Below are positions 6,913 to 13,735 of a stretch of DNA of 14,367 nucleotides, piece after piece. Below the pieces are notes generated by a model that saw only the letters and a list, made by a program, of their open reading frames with translations, made no database searches and had not been told where the DNA came from. Within the stretch, counting starts at the first letter, position 1. Every line of letters starts with the position of its first letter. Location: the NCBI GenBank assembly GCA_022867105.1, contig JALHVH010000381.1, positions 1-14,367 of the forward strand, given 5' to 3'. The stretch comes from Candidatus Aminicenantota bacterium (GTDB lineage: Bacteria; Acidobacteriota; Aminicenantia; Aminicenantales; Saccharicenantaceae). The translations under genes and the position numbers were made by a program.

Positions 6913-7890
6913 TTATTTCTTGATCTTTCCGATATAGTCCAGGATGCTCTTGACACTCGTCGAGCGCTCCGTGTCCGGCTCGAGCTCGAGGAACTTGTTC
7001 AGGCTCTGCTGGGCCTTTTCGTATTCGGTCTTGTTCAGATAGGCGAGCCCCAGCTTGTAATAGGCCTCGCTCCAGTCGGGCTTGATCTGGGTCGCGATCG
7101 TGAAGTAGTCGATCGCTTCGTCGAGCTTCTGGTTGGAGAAGTAGATCTCGCCGACGTTGTAGGCCAGGACCTCGTTCTCCGGGAAGGTCTCGATGGACTG
7201 CTTGAAGTAATTTTGGGCCGTTTCAAAATCGCCCTTTTTGATATGGCATTCTCCGATGCGCGCCAGGGACTTGGCCCGCATCTCCTTGCCCGAGACGGCG
7301 TCGGTGAGAGCGGTGTCGGCGGTCTCCGTGTAGATCGCCAGGGCCGTGTCGAACTCGCCCTTCTCCCGGTAGCAGTCGCCGATGCTCAGCTTGATCTGAT
7401 AGACGGTGGGGTTCTTGACCAGGAGCTCCTGAAAGATGGCCAGCGCCTCATCGAACTTGTTGTTATTATAGAGCTGGTTTCCCATGTCGATGAGGGCCAG
7501 GGAGGCTTCGTCCGTCCCGGAAGGCCTGTCGCCCGCGCTCATTTTCTTCATGGTGAGGGCGATGACCGGGTTCCGGTCGAGCTGCTTGACGTTGCATTCC
7601 ACGGACGCCGGCTGGTATCCCGGAGCCGAGGCCGTCACCTGCCATATCCCCGTGCCCAGCCCCAGGAGGGCCCATTGGCCGTTCTTGTCGGTGGTCGTGT
7701 CGCGCTTGGTCTCCTCACTCTGGATCAGGACGAGCTCGATCTTGGCTTGGGGAACGGGATTTCCGGCTTCGTCGACGACGGTCCCGTTGACCCGGGCCAG
7801 GCCCCGGCCGGCCTGGCCGGAGGCGGCGCTCAGGGCCAGGAGGCAGCCGAAGGCGATGAGAGTGGGGACCATGAACGATCTTGTTCTCAT
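6913..7890 (-). CDS. Secreted carboxypeptidase-regulatory-like domain / TPR protein
   Basis: The product is 325 residues. A signal peptide covers about residues 1-26 (basic start, hydrophobic core, SAASGQA cleavage region). Residues 33-115 form a carboxypeptidase D regulatory-like beta-sandwich (GTVVDEAGNPVPQAKIEL, then a DKNGQWALLGLGTGIWQVTASAPGY stretch), the fold also found at the N-terminus of TonB-linked receptors. Residues 130-305 hold about five tetratricopeptide repeats (for example NQLYNNNKFDEALAIFQELL and GLAYLNKTEYEKAQQSLNKFL). It is probably periplasmic or envelope-associated and acts in protein-protein contacts; no enzyme motif is seen. The ATG at 7890 is chosen because GGAGGT lies four bases upstream; a TTG at 7902 would start within that Shine-Dalgarno sequence. 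It follows the GWxTD lipoprotein gene by 23 bases, in the same operon. The exact role is unknown. Confidence 0.88.
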   Translation of the reverse strand: MRTRSFMVPTLIAFGCLLALSAASGQAGRGLARVNGTVVDEAGNPVPQAKIELVLIQSEETKRDTTTDKNGQWALLGLGTGIWQVTASAPGYQPASVECNVKQLDRNPVIALTMKKMSAGDRPSGTDEASLALIDMGNQLYNNNKFDEALAIFQELLVKNPTVYQIKLSIGDCYREKGEFDTALAIYTETADTALTDAVSGKEMRAKSLARIGECHIKKGDFETAQNYFKQSIETFPENEVLAYNVGEIYFSNQKLDEAIDYFTIATQIKPDWSEAYYKLGLAYLNKTEYEKAQQSLNKFLELEPDTERSTSVKSILDYIGKIKK

Positions 7891-7913
7891 GATGACCTCC
7901 AAATAATGACCTT

Positions 7914-8813
7914 TCAGATCTCGATATCCAGATTCTTCTCGACCCGGACTTCATCGGCCCTGTTCTTGAGCTCGACCTTGAGGCTGTACGAGCCGGGCCC
8001 CCCCTCGATGCGGGCGGGGACCTCTATGAGGTAGTCATCCTGGATGACTTCCTTGAGCTTGTCTTCCGTCGTTTCGACGGTGTAGGTCTCCTTGAAGTCC
8101 CACACCTTCGCCCCGGACTTGTCGGAAACTCCCAGGCTGAGCTCCAGGGCCGTTCTGAGCCCGCCCTTTTCTTCGGCGAACCAGAGGTTGCGATAAGGGA
8201 TCCGGACCCGGATGAGGACGTCGCCTCCCTTGATCTTTTCGACGCTGACCCGGAAGTCGAAGAGCGTCTTTTCCGTCCGGACCTGGGGTTTGAGGTCCAT
8301 CTGGGCCTTGTTGATCTGGGCGATCTGCTGGGCGCTCAGGGGGTCGAGGTCGTAGGTGCCGTTCCAATCGTTGTCAATAAAGACGATGGGAAAGAAGCCG
8401 TAATACCAGATCTCGGTCGGTTTCCCGTAAAAGGTCTGGCCCCGGGGGTAGGCGTATCTCTCCCAGGGAGGTCCGAGCAGGATGTAGATCCGGCCCCGGT
8501 CCTCGAGCCAGCCGTTACTGCCCCCTTCCGAGAAGAGGCGGTTGGCCTCCTCGATCCGCTTGTTATACTCTTCCTTGAACTCGTTGGCCTCTGTCGCCGG
8601 GTCGGGGTCCCGCTTCTTCCAGAACTCCTCGACGAACGCGTCCCTTTCGGAGGGAGGCAGGTTGGAAAAGACGCGTCGCTCCTGTCCGGTGATCGTGAAC
8701 CGCGCTTTCGAGAGGAACTGTCTGTGTTTTGCATCCATGTTCTTGGGCAGCCTGGCGGAGGCGCAGGCAAAGAGGACCGGTGCGCAGGCGAGAAGGAGGA
8801 GGGCCTTTTTCAT
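7914..8813 (-). CDS. GWxTD-domain lipoprotein
   Basis: The product is 299 residues. Its N-terminus (MKKALLLLACAPVLFACASA) looks like a lipoprotein signal with Cys17 as the likely lipidated residue (LFAC); the Phe at -2 is atypical for a lipobox. The body carries the GWxTD-domain pattern: EEFWKKRDPDPATEANEFKE (about 62-81), then GWLED at 101-105 followed by GRIYILLGPPWERY, and a beta-rich C-terminal half (about 185-299). The GWxTD family is defined by sequence only and has no established biochemical role. The ATG at 8813 overlaps the TGA of the upstream GWxTD-TPR gene in an ATGA arrangement, which implies translational coupling. It shares the EFW/AFW-K-RDP block with that neighbour, so the two look like diverged tandem duplicates. 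Cell location: periplasmic side of a membrane (inferred). Confidence 0.88.
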   Translation of the reverse strand: MKKALLLLACAPVLFACASARLPKNMDAKHRQFLSKARFTITGQERRVFSNLPPSERDAFVEEFWKKRDPDPATEANEFKEEYNKRIEEANRLFSEGGSNGWLEDRGRIYILLGPPWERYAYPRGQTFYGKPTEIWYYGFFPIVFIDNDWNGTYDLDPLSAQQIAQINKAQMDLKPQVRTEKTLFDFRVSVEKIKGGDVLIRVRIPYRNLWFAEEKGGLRTALELSLGVSDKSGAKVWDFKETYTVETTEDKLKEVIQDDYLIEVPARIEGGPGSYSLKVELKNRADEVRVEKNLDIEI

Positions 8814-10885
8814 TTATTACCCTTATTACCCTTCATGGCCTCGACCTGCTTTCGGATCCTGTCCTGATTGGGGCTGAGCTGGAGGGATTTTTCCCAGATC
8901 TTGAGGGCGTCCTCGTTCCGGCCTAGCTTAAAATAACAATCGCCGATGGAGTTCATGACATTGATGTTCGTCCCGAAGTGGCCTATATAATCCAGGTAAT
9001 AGGCCACGGCGGCCTCGTAATCGCCCATGGCCTGGGCGGATTGGCCCAGGAGTCCCGTGAACTCGTATTTCTGGAGCTTCAGGAAAGCGTCACCGATCTG
9101 CCTGACGGACGCATGATCACCGGTCGCGAAGAGCCACCTGCCGTAATCCAGGGCATAGCCCAGGGACGCGGGATTGGACCGGTAGGCCTTTTCGAGCCGC
9201 GGTCCGGCCTCCCGGAAGTCCTTCCTGTTCAGGTACTGGTTTCCGATGATGTTGTCGTACATAGGGTCGTCCGACGGCGGCAGGGGAAGGGACAAGATGA
9301 ACGGCCTCGGGAGGGCGGGGGCGAGGGAAACGAAGAATTCCGCTTCCCGGGAGAGCGCTTCCTGACCGTTCGGGTCGAGTAGGGCGACCTTAATCTTGTA
9401 GAGGGACGGCGGGAGCTGGGCCAGGGGGATCGACTCGAAGAAATCGGGGGCCTTAGGGTAGGTGCGGACCTCCTTGTCAGCGGTGGTGACCGTCTTCTGT
9501 TCATTGGCGATCGTGAACTGAAACCGCCCGCCCGCCTTCATCTCGTCGGTTAGGCCCTGGACCTGGAAGAAGAGGTATAGAGTGTCCTTCGAGGCAAAAT
9601 CGTTTCGCGGGGACGGCGTGAGCTGCACCTCCTGGACGAGGTAAGGCTTGTTCTTCCCTTTATACTCGGAATTCTCGTTGATCCTGTTGGCCAGGACGAG
9701 GGGGCTTATCTCGAGGGAGGAGGCTGGCGGAACGATGATCCGGGTTTCCGCCGACGTGAACTCCTTGGAGATCATGTTCTTGAGGAGCAGGTTCAAGTTG
9801 TAGGTCCCCTCGATGAGCGGGAACAGGTCCTGGAAGCTGAAAAGTTTGTCCTTGATCCTGGTCACCTGGTCCTCGCTGAGCTCGATAGGGATGTCTTTCC
9901 CGTATTGGTAAACCGGGATCCCCTTGAGGTCGGAGACGATGCCGTTGACCTGGAGGGTCGTGTAGAACCGGTTCCCGTCCCGTTCGAGGGAGAGCTTCTT
10001 GGGTTCGATGAGGAAGTGGACGAAGGACATTCCCGACCGGTCCCGGATGACGTGGGCCGTGAAGTCGTTGTCGATATAATTGGCCGTGTATTCGACGCCG
10101 ACACTGTCCTTGTATTTATAGAACTTTTCGGCGTAGGCGTCCTTGACCTTCTCCCTTGGAGCGGACGGGATCTTCGCCTGGATGAGGACCTCGGAGGCGA
10201 TGGACGGGGACGGATTGGCCAGGGACTCTCCGGGTATCAGGCTCAAAGAAATGCTCGCGACGGCCGGTTCGATCTGCATGAGCTCCTGATAGGCCGCCAG
10301 ATGATCGGTCATGTCGCCCCGGTAGTTGATCAGGAGGGCCTCCGGGCCGTATTTGATGGGGCTGTAGAGCGTCCAGTCCCCTGCCGAGCCTTCCCTCTTG
10401 AAAAAAACGACATTGAAGGCGTTCGGCAGGCCGTATTCGATCTTGCCCTCGTAGAACCAGATGATGGTCGGATAGATCTCGGTGAGGCTCTCAAATTTAT
10501 CGATGGAATTCGGCTCTCCCAGGATGATGTAGATCCGGCCCATGGGGGTCCGCCATCCGGCCCCGGGCGTGTCCCGTCCGAACCACTGGTTGACATAGGA
10601 GATGCGGCGGAAATGCTCTTTCTTGAATTCATTCTCGGGGGTGTTGGGGTTCGGGTCCCGCTGCTTCCAGAAGGCCTCGATGAAGAGCTCTCTTTCCCGG
10701 TCGTTCTCGAGCCGGAGGAAGACCTCTTTCTCCTTGGGCGTGATGATATAGACGACCTCCTCGTCGAGCCATTTCTTGTAGATTTCAGGAAGGGTCTTGA
10801 CCGATTTCACCGGTTGGCCGGGCAGAGGAAGGCTGGGCACGAAAAAGGCGACACTGAGGACCGCTAGGAGAATTGTTCTTTTCAC
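8810..10885 (-). CDS. GWxTD-domain protein with C-terminal TPR repeats
   Basis: The product is 691 residues. A signal peptide spans about 1-23 (KRTILLAVLSVAFFVPSLPL). The N-terminal third has the GWxTD-domain pattern: IEAFWKQRDPNPNTPENEFKKE (69-90) and GWRTP at 110-114 followed by MGRIYIILGEPNSID. The middle (about 200-530) is beta-rich, with repeated strand-like segments such as SSLEISPLVLANRINENSEY and VQEVQLTPSPRNDFASKDTLYLFFQVQG. Residues 539-680 are TPR-like (NQYLNRKDFREAGPRLEKAY, GDCYFKLGRNEDALKIWEKSL). Start: GTG at 10885, with no Shine-Dalgarno sequence but a perfect TATAAT six bases upstream, so the mRNA is probably leaderless. It heads the four-gene operon ending with the EndoQ gene. 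It ends with the repeated codons of KGNKGNK and overlaps the next start by four bases. Function is unknown; an envelope location is inferred from the signal peptide. Confidence 0.88.
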   Translation of the reverse strand: MKRTILLAVLSVAFFVPSLPLPGQPVKSVKTLPEIYKKWLDEEVVYIITPKEKEVFLRLENDRERELFIEAFWKQRDPNPNTPENEFKKEHFRRISYVNQWFGRDTPGAGWRTPMGRIYIILGEPNSIDKFESLTEIYPTIIWFYEGKIEYGLPNAFNVVFFKREGSAGDWTLYSPIKYGPEALLINYRGDMTDHLAAYQELMQIEPAVASISLSLIPGESLANPSPSIASEVLIQAKIPSAPREKVKDAYAEKFYKYKDSVGVEYTANYIDNDFTAHVIRDRSGMSFVHFLIEPKKLSLERDGNRFYTTLQVNGIVSDLKGIPVYQYGKDIPIELSEDQVTRIKDKLFSFQDLFPLIEGTYNLNLLLKNMISKEFTSAETRIIVPPASSLEISPLVLANRINENSEYKGKNKPYLVQEVQLTPSPRNDFASKDTLYLFFQVQGLTDEMKAGGRFQFTIANEQKTVTTADKEVRTYPKAPDFFESIPLAQLPPSLYKIKVALLDPNGQEALSREAEFFVSLAPALPRPFILSLPLPPSDDPMYDNIIGNQYLNRKDFREAGPRLEKAYRSNPASLGYALDYGRWLFATGDHASVRQIGDAFLKLQKYEFTGLLGQSAQAMGDYEAAVAYYLDYIGHFGTNINVMNSIGDCYFKLGRNEDALKIWEKSLQLSPNQDRIRKQVEAMKGNKGNK

Positions 10886-10891
10886 GATGGT

Positions 10892-10920
10892 ATTATAGGC
10901 CAGCCCGAAAAGCTTTTCAA
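10892..10920 (-). promoter_or_regulatory. sigma70-type promoter of the GWxTD operon, placed for a leaderless GTG start
   Basis: On the minus strand: TTGAAA (10920-10915), 17-base spacer, TATAAT (10897-10892). The GTG start codon begins at 10885, seven bases after the -10, which is where transcription normally starts. No Shine-Dalgarno sequence is present. The promoter lies just before the 5' end of the plus-strand TPR remnant. Confidence 0.85.
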
Positions 10921-10941
10921 ACCATTCTATGCCGACGGCAT

Positions 10942-11091
10942 GAAATTGCCTACAACAACCTGGCCAGCATCTTCTTCATGGCGAAGCCGTACGAAAAGGC
11001 GAGGGATTATCTCCTGCAGGCGGAGGCCAACGGCATCGCCGTCAACCCCAAATTCAAGCAGGCTATCGAGGAAAAGCTGGGCATCAAGTGA
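10942..11091 (+). pseudogene. Remnant of the C-terminal end of a TPR protein gene
   Basis: Read on the plus strand, about 49 codons give EIAYNNLASIFFMAKPYEKA, then RDYLLQAEANGIAVNPKFKQ and AIEEKLGIK, ending in TGA at 11089-11091. The pattern YNNLASIFF...YEKARDYLLQAE is a TPR helix pair followed by a typical C-terminal cap, and codon choice (GCC, ATC, AAC, CTG, AAG) matches the intact genes here. No start codon, Shine-Dalgarno sequence or upstream TPR coding is found: the frame upstream of about 10942 reads as unrelated sequence and runs into the divergent GWxTD promoter. It converges with, and overlaps by eight bases, the 3' end of the sulfatase-fold gene. Best explained as the tail left after a deletion removed the rest of the gene. 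Confidence 0.65.
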
Positions 11092-13399
11092 TTTTCGAAT
11101 TTGCGAGGTTCCGGCCCTTGCGGGCATATTCCTCGGACTGACGGCTGTCGCCCAGACGGCTGTAGAGGTCGGCCAGGAGGAAGTAGCCCAGGGGAAGCTC
11201 GGACGGTCCCGGCTTGAGGTCGATTCCCTTCTTGACGAGGCGGACGGCCTCCTCGTAATTCTGTCCCCGGTTGAGGTAGATCCGGGCGGCGTAGAAATAG
11301 CTCAACGGGAACTCGGGCTCGGCGTCCATGCATTTCTTCAGGTATTCCATCTCCCGGTCCTCGTTCCCCTCGACACGGTAGAGCCGGGAGAGGTTGTACA
11401 TAGCCTGGAAATGTTTGGGTGAGTTCTCGAGTGCCTGGAGGTAGGCGGTCTCGGCCTCCCGTGTCTTACCCTGCTTTTCCAGGACCTGGGCATAGTTGTA
11501 CAGGACGTTGGTCAGCCGCGGGTTGATCCTCAGGGCGGCCTGGATGTTCTCGTCGGCCCTGGCTAAGTCATCCTTGAGGGTGTAGATGGCGGCCAGGGCA
11601 TTGTGGGAAGAGGCGGACTCGGCGTTAAGGGACAGGCATTTTTCGAAGTAGGCGATGGCCCTATCATATTTTTTTTGAATGTAGTTCATGTTCCCCAGGA
11701 GGTAGTACAGCTGCGGATCGGAGAACCCCTTCTTGAAATAGTCCAGAACGAACGCCTCGGCCTCGTCGAACCTCTTTAAGGAAGCATAAGAGTTGGCGAT
11801 GTTGATGACCGTGAACGAATCATCGGGCTTTCTCTCGAAGGCCTTGAGGAAGGCCAGTATGGCCTCCTCGAACTTCCTCTGCTTGAAATAGAGGTTGCCG
11901 AGCGTGAAGTAGGCGTCCGTGATGTCGGGGTCGCTCGCGATGATGCCGTCGATGATTTTGATCGCCTCCGCGGCCCGCCCGGACATGCCGATCTCTCGCG
12001 CCCTGGACAGCTCGTTGAAGACCTTGATCTTTTCTCTGGGGTTGGCCAGCTTCTGGCCCTTGAGTTTGGAAGAGTCCTGGAACGAGCCGATATAACCGAG
12101 GGCGGCCAGCTTTTCCCGCGTCTCCTCGTCGACCTTGCGAATGTCCATTTCGTAGGCGTTCTGTTCAGACTTCGCGATGAACCGCCCGGCCTCGGCGCTC
12201 ATGTCCTCGAAGGCTTTTTTCTCGAGATAGACGAGATTCTTTTCCTCGGCCGGGTCCTTGACGACGTCATAGAGCTCGGGGATCGGGGCGAGGATCAGCT
12301 TGTACCGGTCGTCCTGGATGGCCTTGAGCTCCGACCAGCCGAAGTGAAAGCGCGGGTAGAAGCTTTCGGAGTAAGCGTAGGGGATACGCCCTTTCTTCGG
12401 ACCTTCGAAAGCGGCGAGGAGGCTCTCCCCTTGGGTCTGGGCGGGAGTGGCCAGGCCCGTCATCTCACAGACGGTCGGAAGGACGTCGGCAAGCGACGAG
12501 ACGCGGGGCGAAGACCGTCCCTGCAGCCTGGGAAAGGGCGTGACGAAGATCAGAGGGACGTGGATGGCCGGCTGGTAAACGAAAAAACCGTGGGCCCCTT
12601 CCTCGTGCTCTCCCAAGCTTTCGCCATGGTCCCCGGCAACGACCAGGAAGGTGGTCCTGACGAGGCCGTTGGCTTTGAGGAAGTCCCAGACCCGGCCCAG
12701 CTGGGAGTCAGCGAAGGCGATCTCCCCCAGGTAGGGGTGGGCGGCATACTGCTTGTCATAGGGCGGGGGCGGCTCATAGGGCGTATGGGGGTCATAGAGG
12801 TGGATCCAGGTGAAGAATTTCCCGCTCTTGTTCCGCTCGAGCCAGGGGAGGGCTTCATCGATGACCTCGTTCCCCGGCCGCTGGACCGTGCCGAGGGAGA
12901 TTCTCTCGAACTTGCTCAGGTCGAAGTTGTCGAAGTAGGTGTCGAAGCCCTGGTTGAGTCCCCACTTGGAATCGAGGACATAGGCGGCGACGAAGGCCGA
13001 AGTGGAATAGCCCTTTTCCTTGAAGAGCTCGGCCATTGTCTTGATCTCGGGAGGCACGATGAACGCGCCGTTGTCCCGGACGCCGTGGAACGGGGGAAGC
13101 GTTCCGGTCATGATCGACGTGTGGGCCGGGAGCGTGAGGGGTGTTGTCGAGAAGCACTTCTCGAACTTGACGCCGCGCGAGGCGAAGAGGTCGAGGATCG
13201 GGGTCTCGATGTTTATGAACCCGTAACAGCCGAGCCGGTCGGCCCGCGTCGTATCCAGTGTGACCAGGATGACGTTGTAGTCACTGCCGCCGCGGAGCCG
13301 TGTGAAGTCGGCCTTATGAGGAAAGAGGAAGAGGTAGGCCGCCGCGGCGCCGAGAACGATGATCATGGCGGCGGCGGCGAATAAAAGTTTCTTTTTCAT
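11084..13399 (-). CDS. Membrane-anchored sulfatase-fold (alkaline phosphatase superfamily) protein with C-terminal TPR domain
   Basis: The product is 771 residues. A single N-terminal membrane anchor spans about 5-27. The sulfatase-like domain (about 41-430) shows the metal-binding start VTLDTTRADRLGCYG (D49), the nucleophile region TLPAHTSIMTG, and the second metal motif GDHGESLGEH (D257, H258), plus HLYDPHTPYEPP. In true sulfatases the nucleophile block is C/S-x-P-S/A-R; here it is T89-L-P-A-H, so the residue that would become formylglycine is threonine. Thr nucleophiles occur in LtaS and EptA, relatives that transfer phospho-groups, so the substrate may be a phosphoester rather than a sulfate ester. 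Residues about 453-771 hold eight or so TPRs. The ATG at 13399 is chosen as it starts MKKKLLF plus the anchor; in-frame ATGs at 13420 and further upstream lie in AT-rich control DNA. The active site faces the periplasm (inferred). Confidence 0.9.
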   Translation of the reverse strand: MKKKLLFAAAAMIIVLGAAAAYLFLFPHKADFTRLRGGSDYNVILVTLDTTRADRLGCYGFINIETPILDLFASRGVKFEKCFSTTPLTLPAHTSIMTGTLPPFHGVRDNGAFIVPPEIKTMAELFKEKGYSTSAFVAAYVLDSKWGLNQGFDTYFDNFDLSKFERISLGTVQRPGNEVIDEALPWLERNKSGKFFTWIHLYDPHTPYEPPPPYDKQYAAHPYLGEIAFADSQLGRVWDFLKANGLVRTTFLVVAGDHGESLGEHEEGAHGFFVYQPAIHVPLIFVTPFPRLQGRSSPRVSSLADVLPTVCEMTGLATPAQTQGESLLAAFEGPKKGRIPYAYSESFYPRFHFGWSELKAIQDDRYKLILAPIPELYDVVKDPAEEKNLVYLEKKAFEDMSAEAGRFIAKSEQNAYEMDIRKVDEETREKLAALGYIGSFQDSSKLKGQKLANPREKIKVFNELSRAREIGMSGRAAEAIKIIDGIIASDPDITDAYFTLGNLYFKQRKFEEAILAFLKAFERKPDDSFTVINIANSYASLKRFDEAEAFVLDYFKKGFSDPQLYYLLGNMNYIQKKYDRAIAYFEKCLSLNAESASSHNALAAIYTLKDDLARADENIQAALRINPRLTNVLYNYAQVLEKQGKTREAETAYLQALENSPKHFQAMYNLSRLYRVEGNEDREMEYLKKCMDAEPEFPLSYFYAARIYLNRGQNYEEAVRLVKKGIDLKPGPSELPLGYFLLADLYSRLGDSRQSEEYARKGRNLANSKIT

Positions 13400-13410
13400 C
13401 TCGAAAATAG

Positions 13411-13419
13411 ATTTTATCA
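13411..13419 (-). promoter_or_regulatory. Possible extended -10 promoter of the sulfatase-fold gene
   Basis: On the minus strand TGATAAAAT matches the extended -10 form TGnTATAAT at all but one position of the hexamer. It ends 11 bases before the ATG at 13399, which would give a leader of only about five bases. The surrounding DNA is AT-rich, so a chance match is possible; a TTGTCA further upstream is too far away (23 bases) to serve as its -35. Confidence 0.3.
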
Positions 13420-13563
13420 TATATTTTACAGAAATAAATTGACAAAAATTCATCACGAATGATATGTATTGCGGAGTAGAGGGATTCATGAGATTCGTGG
13501 TTGGAGGATAATAATTCAATAATTTGGATAATTATGCAAATATTTGAAGAACCGTTGATATTA

Positions 13564-13592
13564 TTGACATTATTTTTTCCTATTTTTATTAA
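13564..13592 (+). promoter_or_regulatory. Possible sigma70 promoter upstream of the TonB-receptor gene
   Basis: TTGACA at 13564-13569 (perfect), 17-base spacer, TATTAA at 13587-13592 (4 of 6). Transcription would start near 13599, upstream of the sigma54 promoter. The region is AT-rich, so this is a candidate only. Confidence 0.4.
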
Positions 13593-13619
13593 ATTCAATA
13601 ATTTAAGTTTTCTCCGGAT

Positions 13620-13636
13620 TTGGCATGAATTTTGCT
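13620..13636 (+). promoter_or_regulatory. sigma54 (RpoN) -24/-12 promoter of the TonB-dependent receptor gene
   Basis: TTGGCATGAATTTTGCT matches the sigma54 consensus YTGGCACGRNNNTTGCW at every fixed position except one (T for C after GGCA). The GG (13622-13623) and GC (13634-13635) doublets have the required spacing. Transcription should start near 13647, giving a leader of about 127 bases before the ATG at 13774. It would need an AAA+ activator; the source of that activator is unknown. Confidence 0.75.
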
Positions 13637-13677
13637 TACATATTCAATAAGGATGTTGACACAGAAAGGAGGCAAGA

Positions 13678-13725
13678 TTGGGGGTAATTTATCTAATTAT
13701 TTTGTTCGGAAGCGGAGGACGTTGA
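13678..13725 (+). CDS. Possible 15-codon leader peptide (TTG start)
   Basis: A strong Shine-Dalgarno sequence AAAGGAGG (13665-13672) lies five bases before a TTG at 13678 that opens a 15-residue frame reading (M)GVIYLIILFGSGGR and stopping at TGA 13723-13725. The peptide is mostly hydrophobic. The stop lies in the left arm of the palindrome at 13721-13735. It is too short to judge coding statistically, and the Shine-Dalgarno match may be accidental. Confidence 0.2.
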   Translation: MGVIYLIILFGSGGR

Positions 13726-13735
13726 TTTAATCAAC
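13721..13735. promoter_or_regulatory. Perfect 7+7 palindrome in the leader of the TonB-receptor gene
   Basis: GTTGATT-T-AATCAAC is a perfect inverted repeat around one central base, and GGA/TCC flanks extend the pairing past one mismatch. It lies 29 bases before the receptor's Shine-Dalgarno sequence and downstream of the predicted sigma54 start. It could be an operator for a dimeric regulator; as RNA the one-base centre would have to open, so an operator is more likely than a hairpin. Confidence 0.45.

Larger units (their letters stand above)
13514..13650 (+). repeat. ATTCAATAATTT direct repeat upstream of the TonB-receptor gene
   Basis: ATTCAATAATTT occurs exactly at 13514-13525 and 13593-13604 (79 bases apart), and a shortened copy ATTCAATAA at 13642-13650. 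The third copy spans the expected transcription start of the sigma54 promoter. They may be activator or repressor sites, but in AT-rich DNA short matches can arise by chance. Confidence 0.4.

Noticed and set aside
6805..8034. 409-codon plus-strand open frame opposite the TPR and GWxTD genes
   Set aside because: It covers the ends of three minus-strand genes with recognisable domains and shows no domain of its own.
8811..8831. Short tandem repeat GGGTAATAA at the end of the GWxTD-TPR gene
   Set aside because: It is two copies of the codons for Lys-Gly-Asn at the C-terminus of the protein; too short to be a repeat element.
13102..13135. Formylglycine-dependent sulfatase signature
   Set aside because: The C/S-x-P-S/A-R block is absent; the position is T-L-P-A-H, so the gene is described as sulfatase-fold only.
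12344..13384. 346-codon plus-strand open frame opposite the sulfatase-fold gene
   Set aside because: Antisense to the metal-binding core of a clearly coding protein; composition and absence of a ribosome site mark it as a shadow.
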